31,511 nt of DNA, from NCBI GenBank assembly GCA_964551475.1, contig CAZKCI010000007.1:1-31511 (forward strand). The letters are read 5' to 3'. Each line of letters opens with the position of its first letter. Position 1 is the first letter of the stretch. The stretch is from CAZKCI01 sp964551475 (GTDB lineage: Bacteria; Auribacterota; Erginobacteria; Erginobacterales; CAZKCI01). Of the stretch, positions 21,633-29,305 are shown piece by piece. The notes under the pieces were generated by a model. It was not told where the DNA came from. It did no database searches and saw only the letters and a program-made list of their open reading frames with translations. Position numbers and translations under genes: made by a program.

Positions 21633-22793
21633 GTGAAAAGGATCGTGATGGGAGTTTCGGCCGGGATCGTTCTCATCCTGGCGATGGCGGGATTGTCCGC
21701 GGGGGCCGACTTCACCGGGGACGGGAAGGACGACATCGCCATCTTCCGCCCCTCCACCGGAATGTGGGCGATCCAGGGGCAACCCCGGGTCTACCTGGGG
21801 CAGGGAGGCGATGTCCCGCTGGCCTATGAACTGCCCGGGTCCACGGTCGCCCGCCCGACGATCTTCCGTCCCGGGAGCGGTCTCTTCGCCGTCCACGACC
21901 AGACCCGGGTCTACCTGGGGCAGGAAGGGGACATCCCGATCGGCGAGGGGTACGGGCCCAACCCCGGCCCCTACGATTACATCGTCAAGCCCAATGACGC
22001 GGCCGACCTGGTTGCCGCCCTTGAGAGCGGCACCTACCGAAGCGTCTTCGTGCCGAACGGAACCTATTATGTCAATCAGCTCATTACCGTCGATAACGTT
22101 CGCCTGATCGTGGGCGAAAGCAAGCGAAGCACGGTCATACAGTTTATGGGCAACAACTATATGCTGGTGAACGAGGACTACTGCCAGATCGAGAACATCC
22201 AGTTCGAGCATGAAGACAGCAATCCCTTCGCCGGTCCCCTGGTCTGGATCAACGCCGGCACCGAATGGGCGGTGGTCCAAAACTGCCGCTTCGACGGCAG
22301 CTCCAACGCAATGTACGGCCTGCAATACAGCTCCACCTCGAACTGGATCCAGGTGCTCAACTGCTATGCGGTCAATTGCGATATCGGCTTCCTGGGCAGC
22401 GTGGATGCCCAGGGCCCCGTTTTCTCCAACTGCCAGGCGAACGCCTGCGGGATGGGTTTCGCCGGATGCGAGAACCTTTCCAGCTGCGAAGTCGTCGGGA
22501 ACTCGTCGCTCGATATCGGTTTCAGCGGATGCCGTCGTCTGGTATCTTGCAAAACTCAGGCGGTGGGATCCGGCTTCGACAGCTGCCTGTATCTCAGCGC
22601 CTGCACCGCGGATGGCCAGACTTGGGGAAGCGACGCCGGTTACCGGGGTTGCTCGTACATATCGAGCTGCGCGGTCTCCAACGCCACCTGGGGCTTCCAG
22701 ACCTGCACGCACATCTCCAGTTCCGCGGCGCTGGTCTGCACGTCCTCGTGGGTGAACTGCAACAACCGCGATTCGGAATCGACGACGCCGTAG
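21633..22793 (+). CDS. Secreted FG-GAP-like repeat plus right-handed beta-helix protein
   Basis: This 386-aa protein has a GTG start 6 nt after AGGAGG, and a signal peptide occupies about residues 1-25. Two FG-GAP-like repeats follow (DFTGDGKDDIAIFRPSTGMW, then VYLGQ-GD). From about residue 115 a long parallel beta-helix-type region begins (YDYIVKPNDAADLVAALESG, FVPNGTYYVNQLITVDNVR, then regular Cys-rich strands such as CRFDGSSNAM and CYAVNCDIGF). This resembles pectate-lyase/P22-tailspike-like folds. Many Cys residues lie at regular spacing in the last third. It may be a surface polysaccharide-binding or -degrading protein. No catalytic residues are identified. The repeats are shared with genes in the left flank and the element. 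Confidence 0.85.
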   Translation: MKRIVMGVSAGIVLILAMAGLSAGADFTGDGKDDIAIFRPSTGMWAIQGQPRVYLGQGGDVPLAYELPGSTVARPTIFRPGSGLFAVHDQTRVYLGQEGDIPIGEGYGPNPGPYDYIVKPNDAADLVAALESGTYRSVFVPNGTYYVNQLITVDNVRLIVGESKRSTVIQFMGNNYMLVNEDYCQIENIQFEHEDSNPFAGPLVWINAGTEWAVVQNCRFDGSSNAMYGLQYSSTSNWIQVLNCYAVNCDIGFLGSVDAQGPVFSNCQANACGMGFAGCENLSSCEVVGNSSLDIGFSGCRRLVSCKTQAVGSGFDSCLYLSACTADGQTWGSDAGYRGCSYISSCAVSNATWGFQTCTHISSSAALVCTSSWVNCNNRDSESTTP

Positions 22794-22850
22794 CCGCGTT
22801 CCATCCGGCATTTCATCAAACCGACCATTGGGACTGGCAATAAAGGGCGC

Positions 22851-24080
22851 ATGAAAATCGGTTGGGCGGCGGTGCTGGCTGGCGCCTTGTTCGTGGCGGG
22901 TTGTTCGCCATCCTCGGAGGCGCCCCCCGGGCGCGGCTTGTCTCCGCGCGCCCGCAGGCCCTTTGTCCCCCGCCCCTCGCCGCCCATCCCCCTGCCCCCG
23001 GCCTCTCCCGTCCCTCTTCCCGACGCTCCGTCCACCGGTTCGGTCAATATCACCGCCTGGAACATCGAACGCTTCGACGGGGCGGGGGAGGGGGACGACA
23101 CCTTCCCCCGGCGGAGCGGCAAGGATTTGAGAACGATGGCCAGGATTCTCCTCTCCACCTCGCCCGCCGTGATCGGACTAGAGGAGATCGACGCCTTCTC
23201 CGAGTTCACCGAGGCGGCTCCGATCGACCTGATCGTCGCCGCGCTCAACGAGGAGGCGACCGGCGGGGCGGGGGAGGGGCCGTGGCAGGGCTTCAGCGGG
23301 CAAATCCCGGGGCTGCCCCAGCGCCTGGCCCTGGCCTGGAACGGCCGGATCGTGGATAAGATCGCGCTCCGCGAGCTCTCGGAGCTCCGTGTCGGCTACA
23401 CCAAGGAGAAGAGGTATCCGGCGGCCGAACTCCGTTTCCCCCGGATTCCGCTGGCCGGGCGTTTCCGCCTGAAGGAGATCCCCGCCTTCGACTTCACCGT
23501 GGTTGTCATGCATCTCAAGGCGATCGACCTCGGCTTCGAGAACGGCCTAGACGAGAACGACATCCGCCGCCGGGGCGAACTGGAGGACTTCCTCTTCAAG
23601 TGGGCGCTCCAGCCGGAAGCCCAGGGCGACCTCAGGGACGAGGAGATGGCGGTCATGGGGGACCTGAATGAGACCGCCGAAAACCTGGTCTACCTGCTTG
23701 ACCAATACGGGTCCACGACCGCGTCGCGGGGGCTCCTGGCCCTGACGGCCAAGGATCTTGCGGAGGAGAAGGCCGTCTTCTTCTTCGCCGACGGCGAATT
23801 CTCAGCCCCCGCCCAGTACACCTATATGGGGAACTCAGAAAAGGGGGAGAAGAACTCCTCGGGCATGGTCTTCTGGAGGGACACGGTCTGGTCCGACCGC
23901 CGCAGCTTTATCGACCATATCCTCCTCTCCCGCGCTCTTGCCCCCCGCCTGGTGGGACCGGCCCGGCCGGTCTACTTCGACCGCTGGTATCCGGTGTCGG
24001 AGCATGTCCGCTTCTCCGACCATCGGCCGATCACCGTGCGGCTCTCCGTCCCGCGGGACTACGCGGGACCGGGCCGGTAG
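22851..24080 (+). CDS. Lipoprotein of the endonuclease/exonuclease/phosphatase superfamily
   Basis: This 409-aa protein has a signal peptide with lipobox VAGC (Cys about residue 18), then a Pro-rich spacer. The EEP core follows: ITAWNIERF (Asn, about 70), VIGLEEIDAF (metal Glu, about 110), VVMHLKA, VMGDLNET (DxN, about 270), IDHILLS and FSDHRPITV (catalytic His, about 388). All key residues are present, so phosphodiesterase activity, for example as an extracellular DNase, is likely. Substrate unknown. It follows the beta-helix gene by 57 nt. Confidence 0.88.
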   Translation: MKIGWAAVLAGALFVAGCSPSSEAPPGRGLSPRARRPFVPRPSPPIPLPPASPVPLPDAPSTGSVNITAWNIERFDGAGEGDDTFPRRSGKDLRTMARILLSTSPAVIGLEEIDAFSEFTEAAPIDLIVAALNEEATGGAGEGPWQGFSGQIPGLPQRLALAWNGRIVDKIALRELSELRVGYTKEKRYPAAELRFPRIPLAGRFRLKEIPAFDFTVVVMHLKAIDLGFENGLDENDIRRRGELEDFLFKWALQPEAQGDLRDEEMAVMGDLNETAENLVYLLDQYGSTTASRGLLALTAKDLAEEKAVFFFADGEFSAPAQYTYMGNSEKGEKNSSGMVFWRDTVWSDRRSFIDHILLSRALAPRLVGPARPVYFDRWYPVSEHVRFSDHRPITVRLSVPRDYAGPGR

Positions 24081-24107
24081 GGGCCGGTATAGCCCGGATC
24101 GCGGCGA

Positions 24108-24145
24108 GACCCTTCGACTACGCTCCCTTCGGCAAGCTCAGGGTC
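24108..24145. repeat. REP-like inverted repeat
   Basis: GACCCT...AGGGTC arms enclose TTCGACTACGCTCCCTTC and GGCAAGC. This is a familiar intergenic repeat type (variants of CCTTCGACTACGCTC...GAGC) in many bacterial genomes. It lies in the noncoding interval after the EEP gene. Confidence 0.55.
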
Positions 24146-24183
24146 TGCGACAGGGCAGGCTGCCGCTCCCACAGGCTCGGCGC

Positions 24184-24201
24184 GCGGACATGAATGTCCG
24201 C
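24184..24201. repeat. GCGGACAT hairpin
   Basis: GCGGACAT-GA-ATGTCCGC is a perfect dyad. Its GGACAT...ATGTCC core resembles the inner stems at 1604-1617 and 5639-5652, suggesting a family of short intergenic hairpins. Confidence 0.55.
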
Positions 24202-24335
24202 ACCTACGCAACTCCCACCCGCCCGCGCCGCGCCTTTCCCTTGACCGGTCTCCCGTCGCGGATTATCATAGGATAGCGACCTGATCACACGGGCACCTCA
24301 CCAGCCCGTTGGCCAGCAACCGCCAAAGGGGAGAG

Positions 24336-27300
24336 ATGAGGAAGAAGATCTTCATCATCCACGGCAAAGGGGTGAACCGGGGGATCGGCAAGGAAGGCGG
24401 CGGCGACCTCGACACCGTCGCTGCCAACGCCTTCTACCTGGTCTGGGCCAAGAACGCCCTGCGCGAAGAGCTCGGCCGCGAGCCGGAATACGGCCGGGAC
24501 TACGAGTGCGACTTCGTCAACTACTCCGAGGGGGTAGGCCACCTGGCGGCCCGTCCGGGCTGCGACGTCTACCTCCCCGACTTCCCCATCGACGCGCTTC
24601 CGCCCCGCCTGAGGATGAGCGTGATCGAGGACGAGGAGACGGCCGATCTCCTGAACCGCTTCGCGGCGGAGGTCGATGATTTCCGCCTCTGGATCGTCCG
24701 CCGCGCGGACCAGGTCAGCGACGAGGTCAAGGCGGTCTTCAACACCGCCTTCAAGCAGGCCGGCAAGATCCTCGGCCATCAGGAAAAGGCGGCCCTGCTC
24801 GCCGCCCGGAGCGTGCTCGCCCTGGCCCGCCAACTCTCCGAGATCGACGCCTGGTGCGCGGAGCAGGGCGTTCCCCGCTACCCCGATTACCTCGCCGGCT
24901 TCATGGGCGGGATGCTGAGCCACCTCATCGGTCCCAAGGTCCAGGACCTGAAAAAGACGCTCCTCGTCCAGATGGACGACAACAACAAGGAGCGGATGAT
25001 CGACCTCCTCGAGGACGAGAACGCCATCTTCGCCTTTGACGAGGCCGCCCGCCTCGACCTCTCCTCCCGGGGCCGGATCAACTACACCGACGAGCTGATC
25101 ATCCTTCTCACCGAGGCCGCGGCCTATGCCGTCCGGGGAATGGTCCAGCTGCGCGATCTCCCCTGGAAGGAAAAGCCCCGGCGGGATTTCTGCCTGACCC
25201 TGAAGGCGGTGCTGGACGATCTGCGCCGCGTCACCCGCACGCTGATCTCGCTCGGCGGCGCGGTCGCCCTCCCCGAAGATCCCCGACTGAAGGAACTGAC
25301 GGCGGGAGCGGACCAGGAAGCCCGCGCTCTTCTCGACCTCTTCTCCCGGATCGAAACCACCGTGCCCGTCCCGGTCGCCGCCGGAGCCGAGCGGCTGCTC
25401 ATGGTAATGGTCTCGGAAGAGGCGACCGGAAAGCCGGCCGAAGGGGTCGAGGTGGTCTTCCGGAGGCTCTCCGGCTCGGGCGAGCTCGTCCTCCCGGACG
25501 GCGCCCTCTCCCGGAAGGAGACGGTCGCCGTCGCCACCGACGCCCGCGGCCTGGCCTTTTTCCGCTATCGCCCGAGCGGTCCGGACGAGGAGTTCCAGTT
25601 CTCGGCCAGCTTCGACGGCCTGCAGGAGCTGCGCCTCCCGGTCCCCCCCGCCGCCTTCGACGAAGAGGTCGAAGCGGTCTTCGCCGAAGTGGTCGAGGAG
25701 GTCGCCGAGGAGGAGTTCGAGGAGAAGGAGGCAGCGAAGGAGGCGGAGCCGGACCGGGCGCTCCGGGTCTCGCTCGCCATGATGGAGCGCCATTTCCGCC
25801 TCCTTCAGGCGAGCGACGTGAAAGTGGTTTCCATCGACGACCATCACCCCTTCACGCCCGAAGTCCTCGCGTCGCTCCAGAAGCTTCAGGCCGAGGGGAT
25901 CATCGGCCGGATCCAGATCGCGAGCCTTCCGAGGGGCGAGGAGCTTCCGATCGAGAAGCAGAAGTGCGGGTCCGATCTGATCTACGCCGACCGCATCCGG
26001 GGAAAGCCCTGGGACAACCCGGGTCTCGCGGAGCTCGTCCGCCTCGCCCACCAGCACGACCTGCACATCAAGATCGAGCCCGCCTCGCTCGAGATCTCCA
26101 AGCTGATCGGCTCCCGCTACAACAAGATCGAGATCGCCCGCCAGCTCTCCGAGCGGGTCCAGGACCTGGAGTCGATGCGGACGATCATGGAGTCGACCGG
26201 CTGGGACGCGGCGGTGAAGAAATACGAGGAAAGCCTGGAAAAGGTTTTCCCCCGGATCGAAGGGATCGTGGGGAAAGTCCTCCTGCGCGCCCCGGGCAAG
26301 CCCGAGGAGACGGCCCGGATCCTGGCCGCTCTTTCGCCCTTCTGCGACGCCAAGAAAGGGGAGGCCCAGATCAACGTCGCCTCCGCCCTCCATTACCTTC
26401 TGGGCAGGAAGAAGCTCGAGACGGACTACTTCTTCTACTGCTACGGCTCCCAGCTGATGACGACCCGCCGCCCGAACGAGCAGGCGACCATGAACCTCTC
26501 CACTCTCTGCCAGCACATCGGCTCCCGGGCGGACGGCGGCCACTCCGGCGCCGCCACCTGCCGTCCCTCCTCCAACTCCTCGTTCCCCGTCCGCCGCCTC
26601 TCCCGGGTGGGGGACACCAACTTCCTGGAGTTCATCGGCTACCTGGGGAAGAAGACGGGCGAATTCGCGGGGATGGAGGTGGCGGAGGTGAGCGGTGTCG
26701 CCTTCGAGCCCGGCCCGGCGCCGATCGAGAAGGCGCTGCTCCATCTCCGAGAGCACGCCTTCGAGATCGCCGCGCGCGCCACCGGGGAGAAGGGGGATGG
26801 GCTCCATCTCATCTTCGTCCGCGCTCCCCCGGTCAACCGGCGGGCCGGAGAGGAGAAGCCGTCCTTCCTCCAGGCGCTCGGATATCTCAAGCGCCATCTG
26901 GTCTTCGACTATCTCATTTTCGTCCAGGGCGGTCTTTACCGCGTCATCCTCTGCCGCTCCGGAACGGGAGAGGCGCTTCTCGATCTCCCCCGGCTGGCCC
27001 GGGCGATCGGCTGGCGGGGGGACGGGGGGGACCAGGTGCTGGCCACGGCCGACATCAAGAAGAACAAGGCGGTGAAGAAGCGCCTGCGGCGGATGTACCA
27101 TCCCCACCTGGTCCAGCTGGCCTCCCTGGTCTCCCGTTCCGTCGCCGGACTGGGGGGATGGGAGACCGCGGTCCGTCCCGTCCTTTTTGGAGGCGTGGAG
27201 GAGGACTTTAAAAAAGTCTGCGGCCGGATGGACGCGAGCGCCTGGATCATCGAGCTGGCCGGCGAGGGCCGGAAGGGGCTCACGCTGGTGGCCGCCCTTT

Positions 27301-27692
27301 CCCCGGCGGTCGATCCGGCGGCCTCCGAGATGGAGCCCTCGCTCCCCCTGGTCGCCGATCATTTCAAAAACCTTCAGCCCAATTACCTCATCTACAGCGA
27401 GTCCGAGATCCGCTTCCCCAAGGAGCAGGCGATCTCGGCGTTGATGCGGGTGGACGACCCCGGCCGCGGGATCGATTGTTCCCGGGCGGTCTCCGTTCTG
27501 GCCGGCAACCAGTTCTGCGGAGACGACGCCGTAGCGGAGTACATGCCCGCCTTCCTCGAGGACTCCCCTCTCGGCATCCGCATTCTGAGCCCCGAGAACC
27601 ACCGGGATTTTCTGGAGTATTCGGTTCCCCGGATGGCCCAGTCGGCGGGCTACAGCGTGGTCTCGATCCGGCCTGTGGTGAGCCAACGGTGA
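24336..27692 (+). CDS. Large DHH/DHHA1-type phosphoesterase-like protein with Ig-like insert
   Basis: ATG 24336 follows an AAGGGGAG site; the longer TTG start is unlikely. The protein has 1118-1119 aa. The N-terminus, KKIFIIHGKGVNRGIGKEGG, is followed by GGDLDTVAANAFYLVWAKN, which could be DHH motif I. An Ig-like (Big-1-type) domain, RLLMVMVSEEATGKPAEGVE and GLAFFRYRPSG, spans about 350-440 and is followed by a Glu-rich linker. The DHH core IDDHHPF is at about 500. The DHHA1 GGH motif (RADGGHSGAATCRPSS) lies at about 735 after a substrate-like region. Two helical domains finish the C-terminus. DHH phosphoesterases degrade short oligonucleotides or cyclic dinucleotides. A Big-1 domain inside a cytoplasmic-looking enzyme is unusual. 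An antisense frame of similar length is a codon-bias shadow. Confidence 0.8.
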   Translation: MRKKIFIIHGKGVNRGIGKEGGGDLDTVAANAFYLVWAKNALREELGREPEYGRDYECDFVNYSEGVGHLAARPGCDVYLPDFPIDALPPRLRMSVIEDEETADLLNRFAAEVDDFRLWIVRRADQVSDEVKAVFNTAFKQAGKILGHQEKAALLAARSVLALARQLSEIDAWCAEQGVPRYPDYLAGFMGGMLSHLIGPKVQDLKKTLLVQMDDNNKERMIDLLEDENAIFAFDEAARLDLSSRGRINYTDELIILLTEAAAYAVRGMVQLRDLPWKEKPRRDFCLTLKAVLDDLRRVTRTLISLGGAVALPEDPRLKELTAGADQEARALLDLFSRIETTVPVPVAAGAERLLMVMVSEEATGKPAEGVEVVFRRLSGSGELVLPDGALSRKETVAVATDARGLAFFRYRPSGPDEEFQFSASFDGLQELRLPVPPAAFDEEVEAVFAEVVEEVAEEEFEEKEAAKEAEPDRALRVSLAMMERHFRLLQASDVKVVSIDDHHPFTPEVLASLQKLQAEGIIGRIQIASLPRGEELPIEKQKCGSDLIYADRIRGKPWDNPGLAELVRLAHQHDLHIKIEPASLEISKLIGSRYNKIEIARQLSERVQDLESMRTIMESTGWDAAVKKYEESLEKVFPRIEGIVGKVLLRAPGKPEETARILAALSPFCDAKKGEAQINVASALHYLLGRKKLETDYFFYCYGSQLMTTRRPNEQATMNLSTLCQHIGSRADGGHSGAATCRPSSNSSFPVRRLSRVGDTNFLEFIGYLGKKTGEFAGMEVAEVSGVAFEPGPAPIEKALLHLREHAFEIAARATGEKGDGLHLIFVRAPPVNRRAGEEKPSFLQALGYLKRHLVFDYLIFVQGGLYRVILCRSGTGEALLDLPRLARAIGWRGDGGDQVLATADIKKNKAVKKRLRRMYHPHLVQLASLVSRSVAGLGGWETAVRPVLFGGVEEDFKKVCGRMDASAWIIELAGEGRKGLTLVAALSPAVDPAASEMEPSLPLVADHFKNLQPNYLIYSESEIRFPKEQAISALMRVDDPGRGIDCSRAVSVLAGNQFCGDDAVAEYMPAFLEDSPLGIRILSPENHRDFLEYSVPRMAQSAGYSVVSIRPVVSQR

Positions 27693-27732
27693 GCGCCGTT
27701 CAGTCGCATGGCAATGAGGAGAATAATCGTCG

Positions 27733-27802
27733 GTAGCCGCAGGCTTTAGGCTGCGCTGCGGTTTGCTGTTCGGATTGAACGCAGGCTAAAGCCTGCGGCT
27801 AC
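27733..27802. repeat. REP-like palindrome, GTAGCCGCAGGCTTTAG arms
   Basis: GTAGCCGCAGGCTTTAG (27733-27749) and its exact reverse complement (27786-27802) are 17-bp perfect arms around a 36-nt loop. This GTAGCCGCAGGCTTTAG form is a recognised style of REP element and lies in the 149-bp gap before malonyl-CoA decarboxylase. Confidence 0.75.
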
Positions 27803-27841
27803 CATAAGACATTATCCGGATATTAGAAAGGAGCCACGACC

Positions 27842-29179
27842 ATGACGGAAGAAAGACAGGTCAACTTCGGCGAGGTAAGCCGGAAGGTGGCGGCGGCGGC
27901 GCTGGGGATATTCGTTAAGCCCGAGGAGAAAAAGGTTTCCGAGGCGCTCTCCCTCCTCTCCGGCGGACAGACCATCCAGTCCGGGGCGATCAACACCATC
28001 CGGGATTACTACAAGCGGGGAAAGGAGGAGAAGCATGCCTTCTTTAAGACCCTGAAGTCGCTCGACCCGGCCCGGATCGAGATCGTCCTCAACGAGATCT
28101 ACGCCGCGCTCGACTCCCCGCGCTGGCTGATCGAGATCCGGGAGGACCTCGCCTCCCTGGGGCGCGAGCTCAAGGACGCGGGCGATGCCGAGGGGGCCAA
28201 GACCTACGCCGGCCTGGGCCAGGCGATCGTCTCCTACTTCCACAAGATCTTCAACTTTCAGTACCTGAACCTGCGCGTCAACGACATGTACAACACCTCC
28301 CTCTATCTCCTGAAGTTCATGGCCGCCAAGGAGGGGGTGCATCCCACCGAGCACTGGTGGGCCTTCGAGGACCGCCTGAACCGGCCCGACCGCTTTATCC
28401 TCTCCCTCGAGCACTTCAAGATGCCCTCCATCCCCATCGTCTACGTCGAGGTCGCCCTCACCCAGGGGATCGTGAAGAAGCTCGTCCAGATCACCGACCC
28501 CTCCTCCAAGGTGGTCGACCCCGCCGCGGCCGACGCCGCCATCTTCTACTCCATCAACTCCACGCTCAAAGGGCTGGGCGGGGCGGGGCTGGCGGAGAAG
28601 ATGATCATCCTGGCCAAGAAGCACCTGGAGAGGCAGTACCCGCGGCTCAAGCATTTCGCCACCCTGAGCCCCGCCCCTCTCTTCCGCTCCTATCTGGAGA
28701 CGGTGCTCTCGGAGAAGAAGCACGCGTTCCGCCTCACCCGCCAGAAGATCGACGACAACCGGAACAACCGCTTCTTCCGCAAGACCGACCTCAAGGAATG
28801 CGCCGAGGCGCTGGGGAAGGAGGGGCTCTCCCCCTCGGAGTGCCTGAAGGCGGTGCTCACGACGGAGCGCTGGTTCGAAAACCCGGCGCTCCGCTCCAAG
28901 CTGGAACAGCCCCTGCGGGCCTTCCTGGAGTACTACCTGGCGCGCGAGAAGCGGCCGGAGAAGGGGGAGGCGGCGGTCCACCCCCGGGCCTACGACCCGG
29001 TGGCGAACTTCCACTTCGGCAACGGGGCCTACCTGGGCGGACTGAACTACCTCGCCAACCTCTCCGAGCGGGGGATGAAGGAGTCCTACGGGATGATGGT
29101 CAACTACATCTACGAGGGGAAGAAGCTGGACGAGAACAAGCTCGGCTACGAGTCCGGCAAGATGGCGGTGAGCGTGTAG
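27842..29179 (+). CDS. Malonyl-CoA decarboxylase
   Basis: This 445-aa protein is close to the family length. The hallmark blocks are VHPTEHWWAFEDRLNRPDRF (about 165-184), MPSIPIVYVEVALTQGI, AAIFYSINSTLKGLGGAGL (catalytic Ser region, about 235), HFATLSPAP, and the C-terminal VANFHFGNGAYLGGLNYLAN (catalytic His region, about 390). They match malonyl-CoA decarboxylase (MLYCD/PF05292-type), which converts malonyl-CoA to acetyl-CoA and CO2. There is no peroxisomal or mitochondrial targeting signal, as expected for a bacterium. AAAGGAG lies 8 nt before the ATG. No malonate transporter, ligase or mdc cluster gene is adjacent, so the role may be control of malonyl-CoA rather than malonate use. Confidence 0.9.
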   Translation: MTEERQVNFGEVSRKVAAAALGIFVKPEEKKVSEALSLLSGGQTIQSGAINTIRDYYKRGKEEKHAFFKTLKSLDPARIEIVLNEIYAALDSPRWLIEIREDLASLGRELKDAGDAEGAKTYAGLGQAIVSYFHKIFNFQYLNLRVNDMYNTSLYLLKFMAAKEGVHPTEHWWAFEDRLNRPDRFILSLEHFKMPSIPIVYVEVALTQGIVKKLVQITDPSSKVVDPAAADAAIFYSINSTLKGLGGAGLAEKMIILAKKHLERQYPRLKHFATLSPAPLFRSYLETVLSEKKHAFRLTRQKIDDNRNNRFFRKTDLKECAEALGKEGLSPSECLKAVLTTERWFENPALRSKLEQPLRAFLEYYLAREKRPEKGEAAVHPRAYDPVANFHFGNGAYLGGLNYLANLSERGMKESYGMMVNYIYEGKKLDENKLGYESGKMAVSV

Positions 29180-29200
29180 AAAAGGTTACGTGAGACGGTT

Positions 29201-29256
29201 GTAGGCCGCCTCTGCGAGGCGGCGCCTATGAACGCCCGATCACAGATCGGGCCTAC
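29201..29256. repeat. Compound REP-like element: outer stem with two inner hairpins
   Basis: Outer arms GTAGG (29201-29205) and CCTAC (29252-29256) enclose CCGCCTC-TGC-GAGGCGG (29206-29222) and CCCGATC-ACA-GATCGGG (29235-29251). The layout is a two-hairpin BIME-like cruciform between malonyl-CoA decarboxylase and the lipoprotein gene. Confidence 0.75.
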
Positions 29257-29305
29257 CTGTCGGATCATAGGAGCGCACGTCGCGGTCGAAAGAAGGAGGC
29301 AAACG

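Noticed and set aside
21434..21829. ORF reading SQISDLESQ-like repeats
   Set aside because: It is a translation of the ATCTCAGA tandem repeat and has no convincing start.
24285..27686. A minus-strand frame of 1133 codons lying antisense to the DHH-like gene, plus similar long antisense frames at 27812-29014 and 21456-22811
   Set aside because: They mirror high-GC codon bias of the true plus-strand genes. The plus frames carry recognisable motifs (DHH, GGH, malonyl-CoA decarboxylase blocks), while the antisense products are low-complexity Gly/Glu/Arg/Asp strings.
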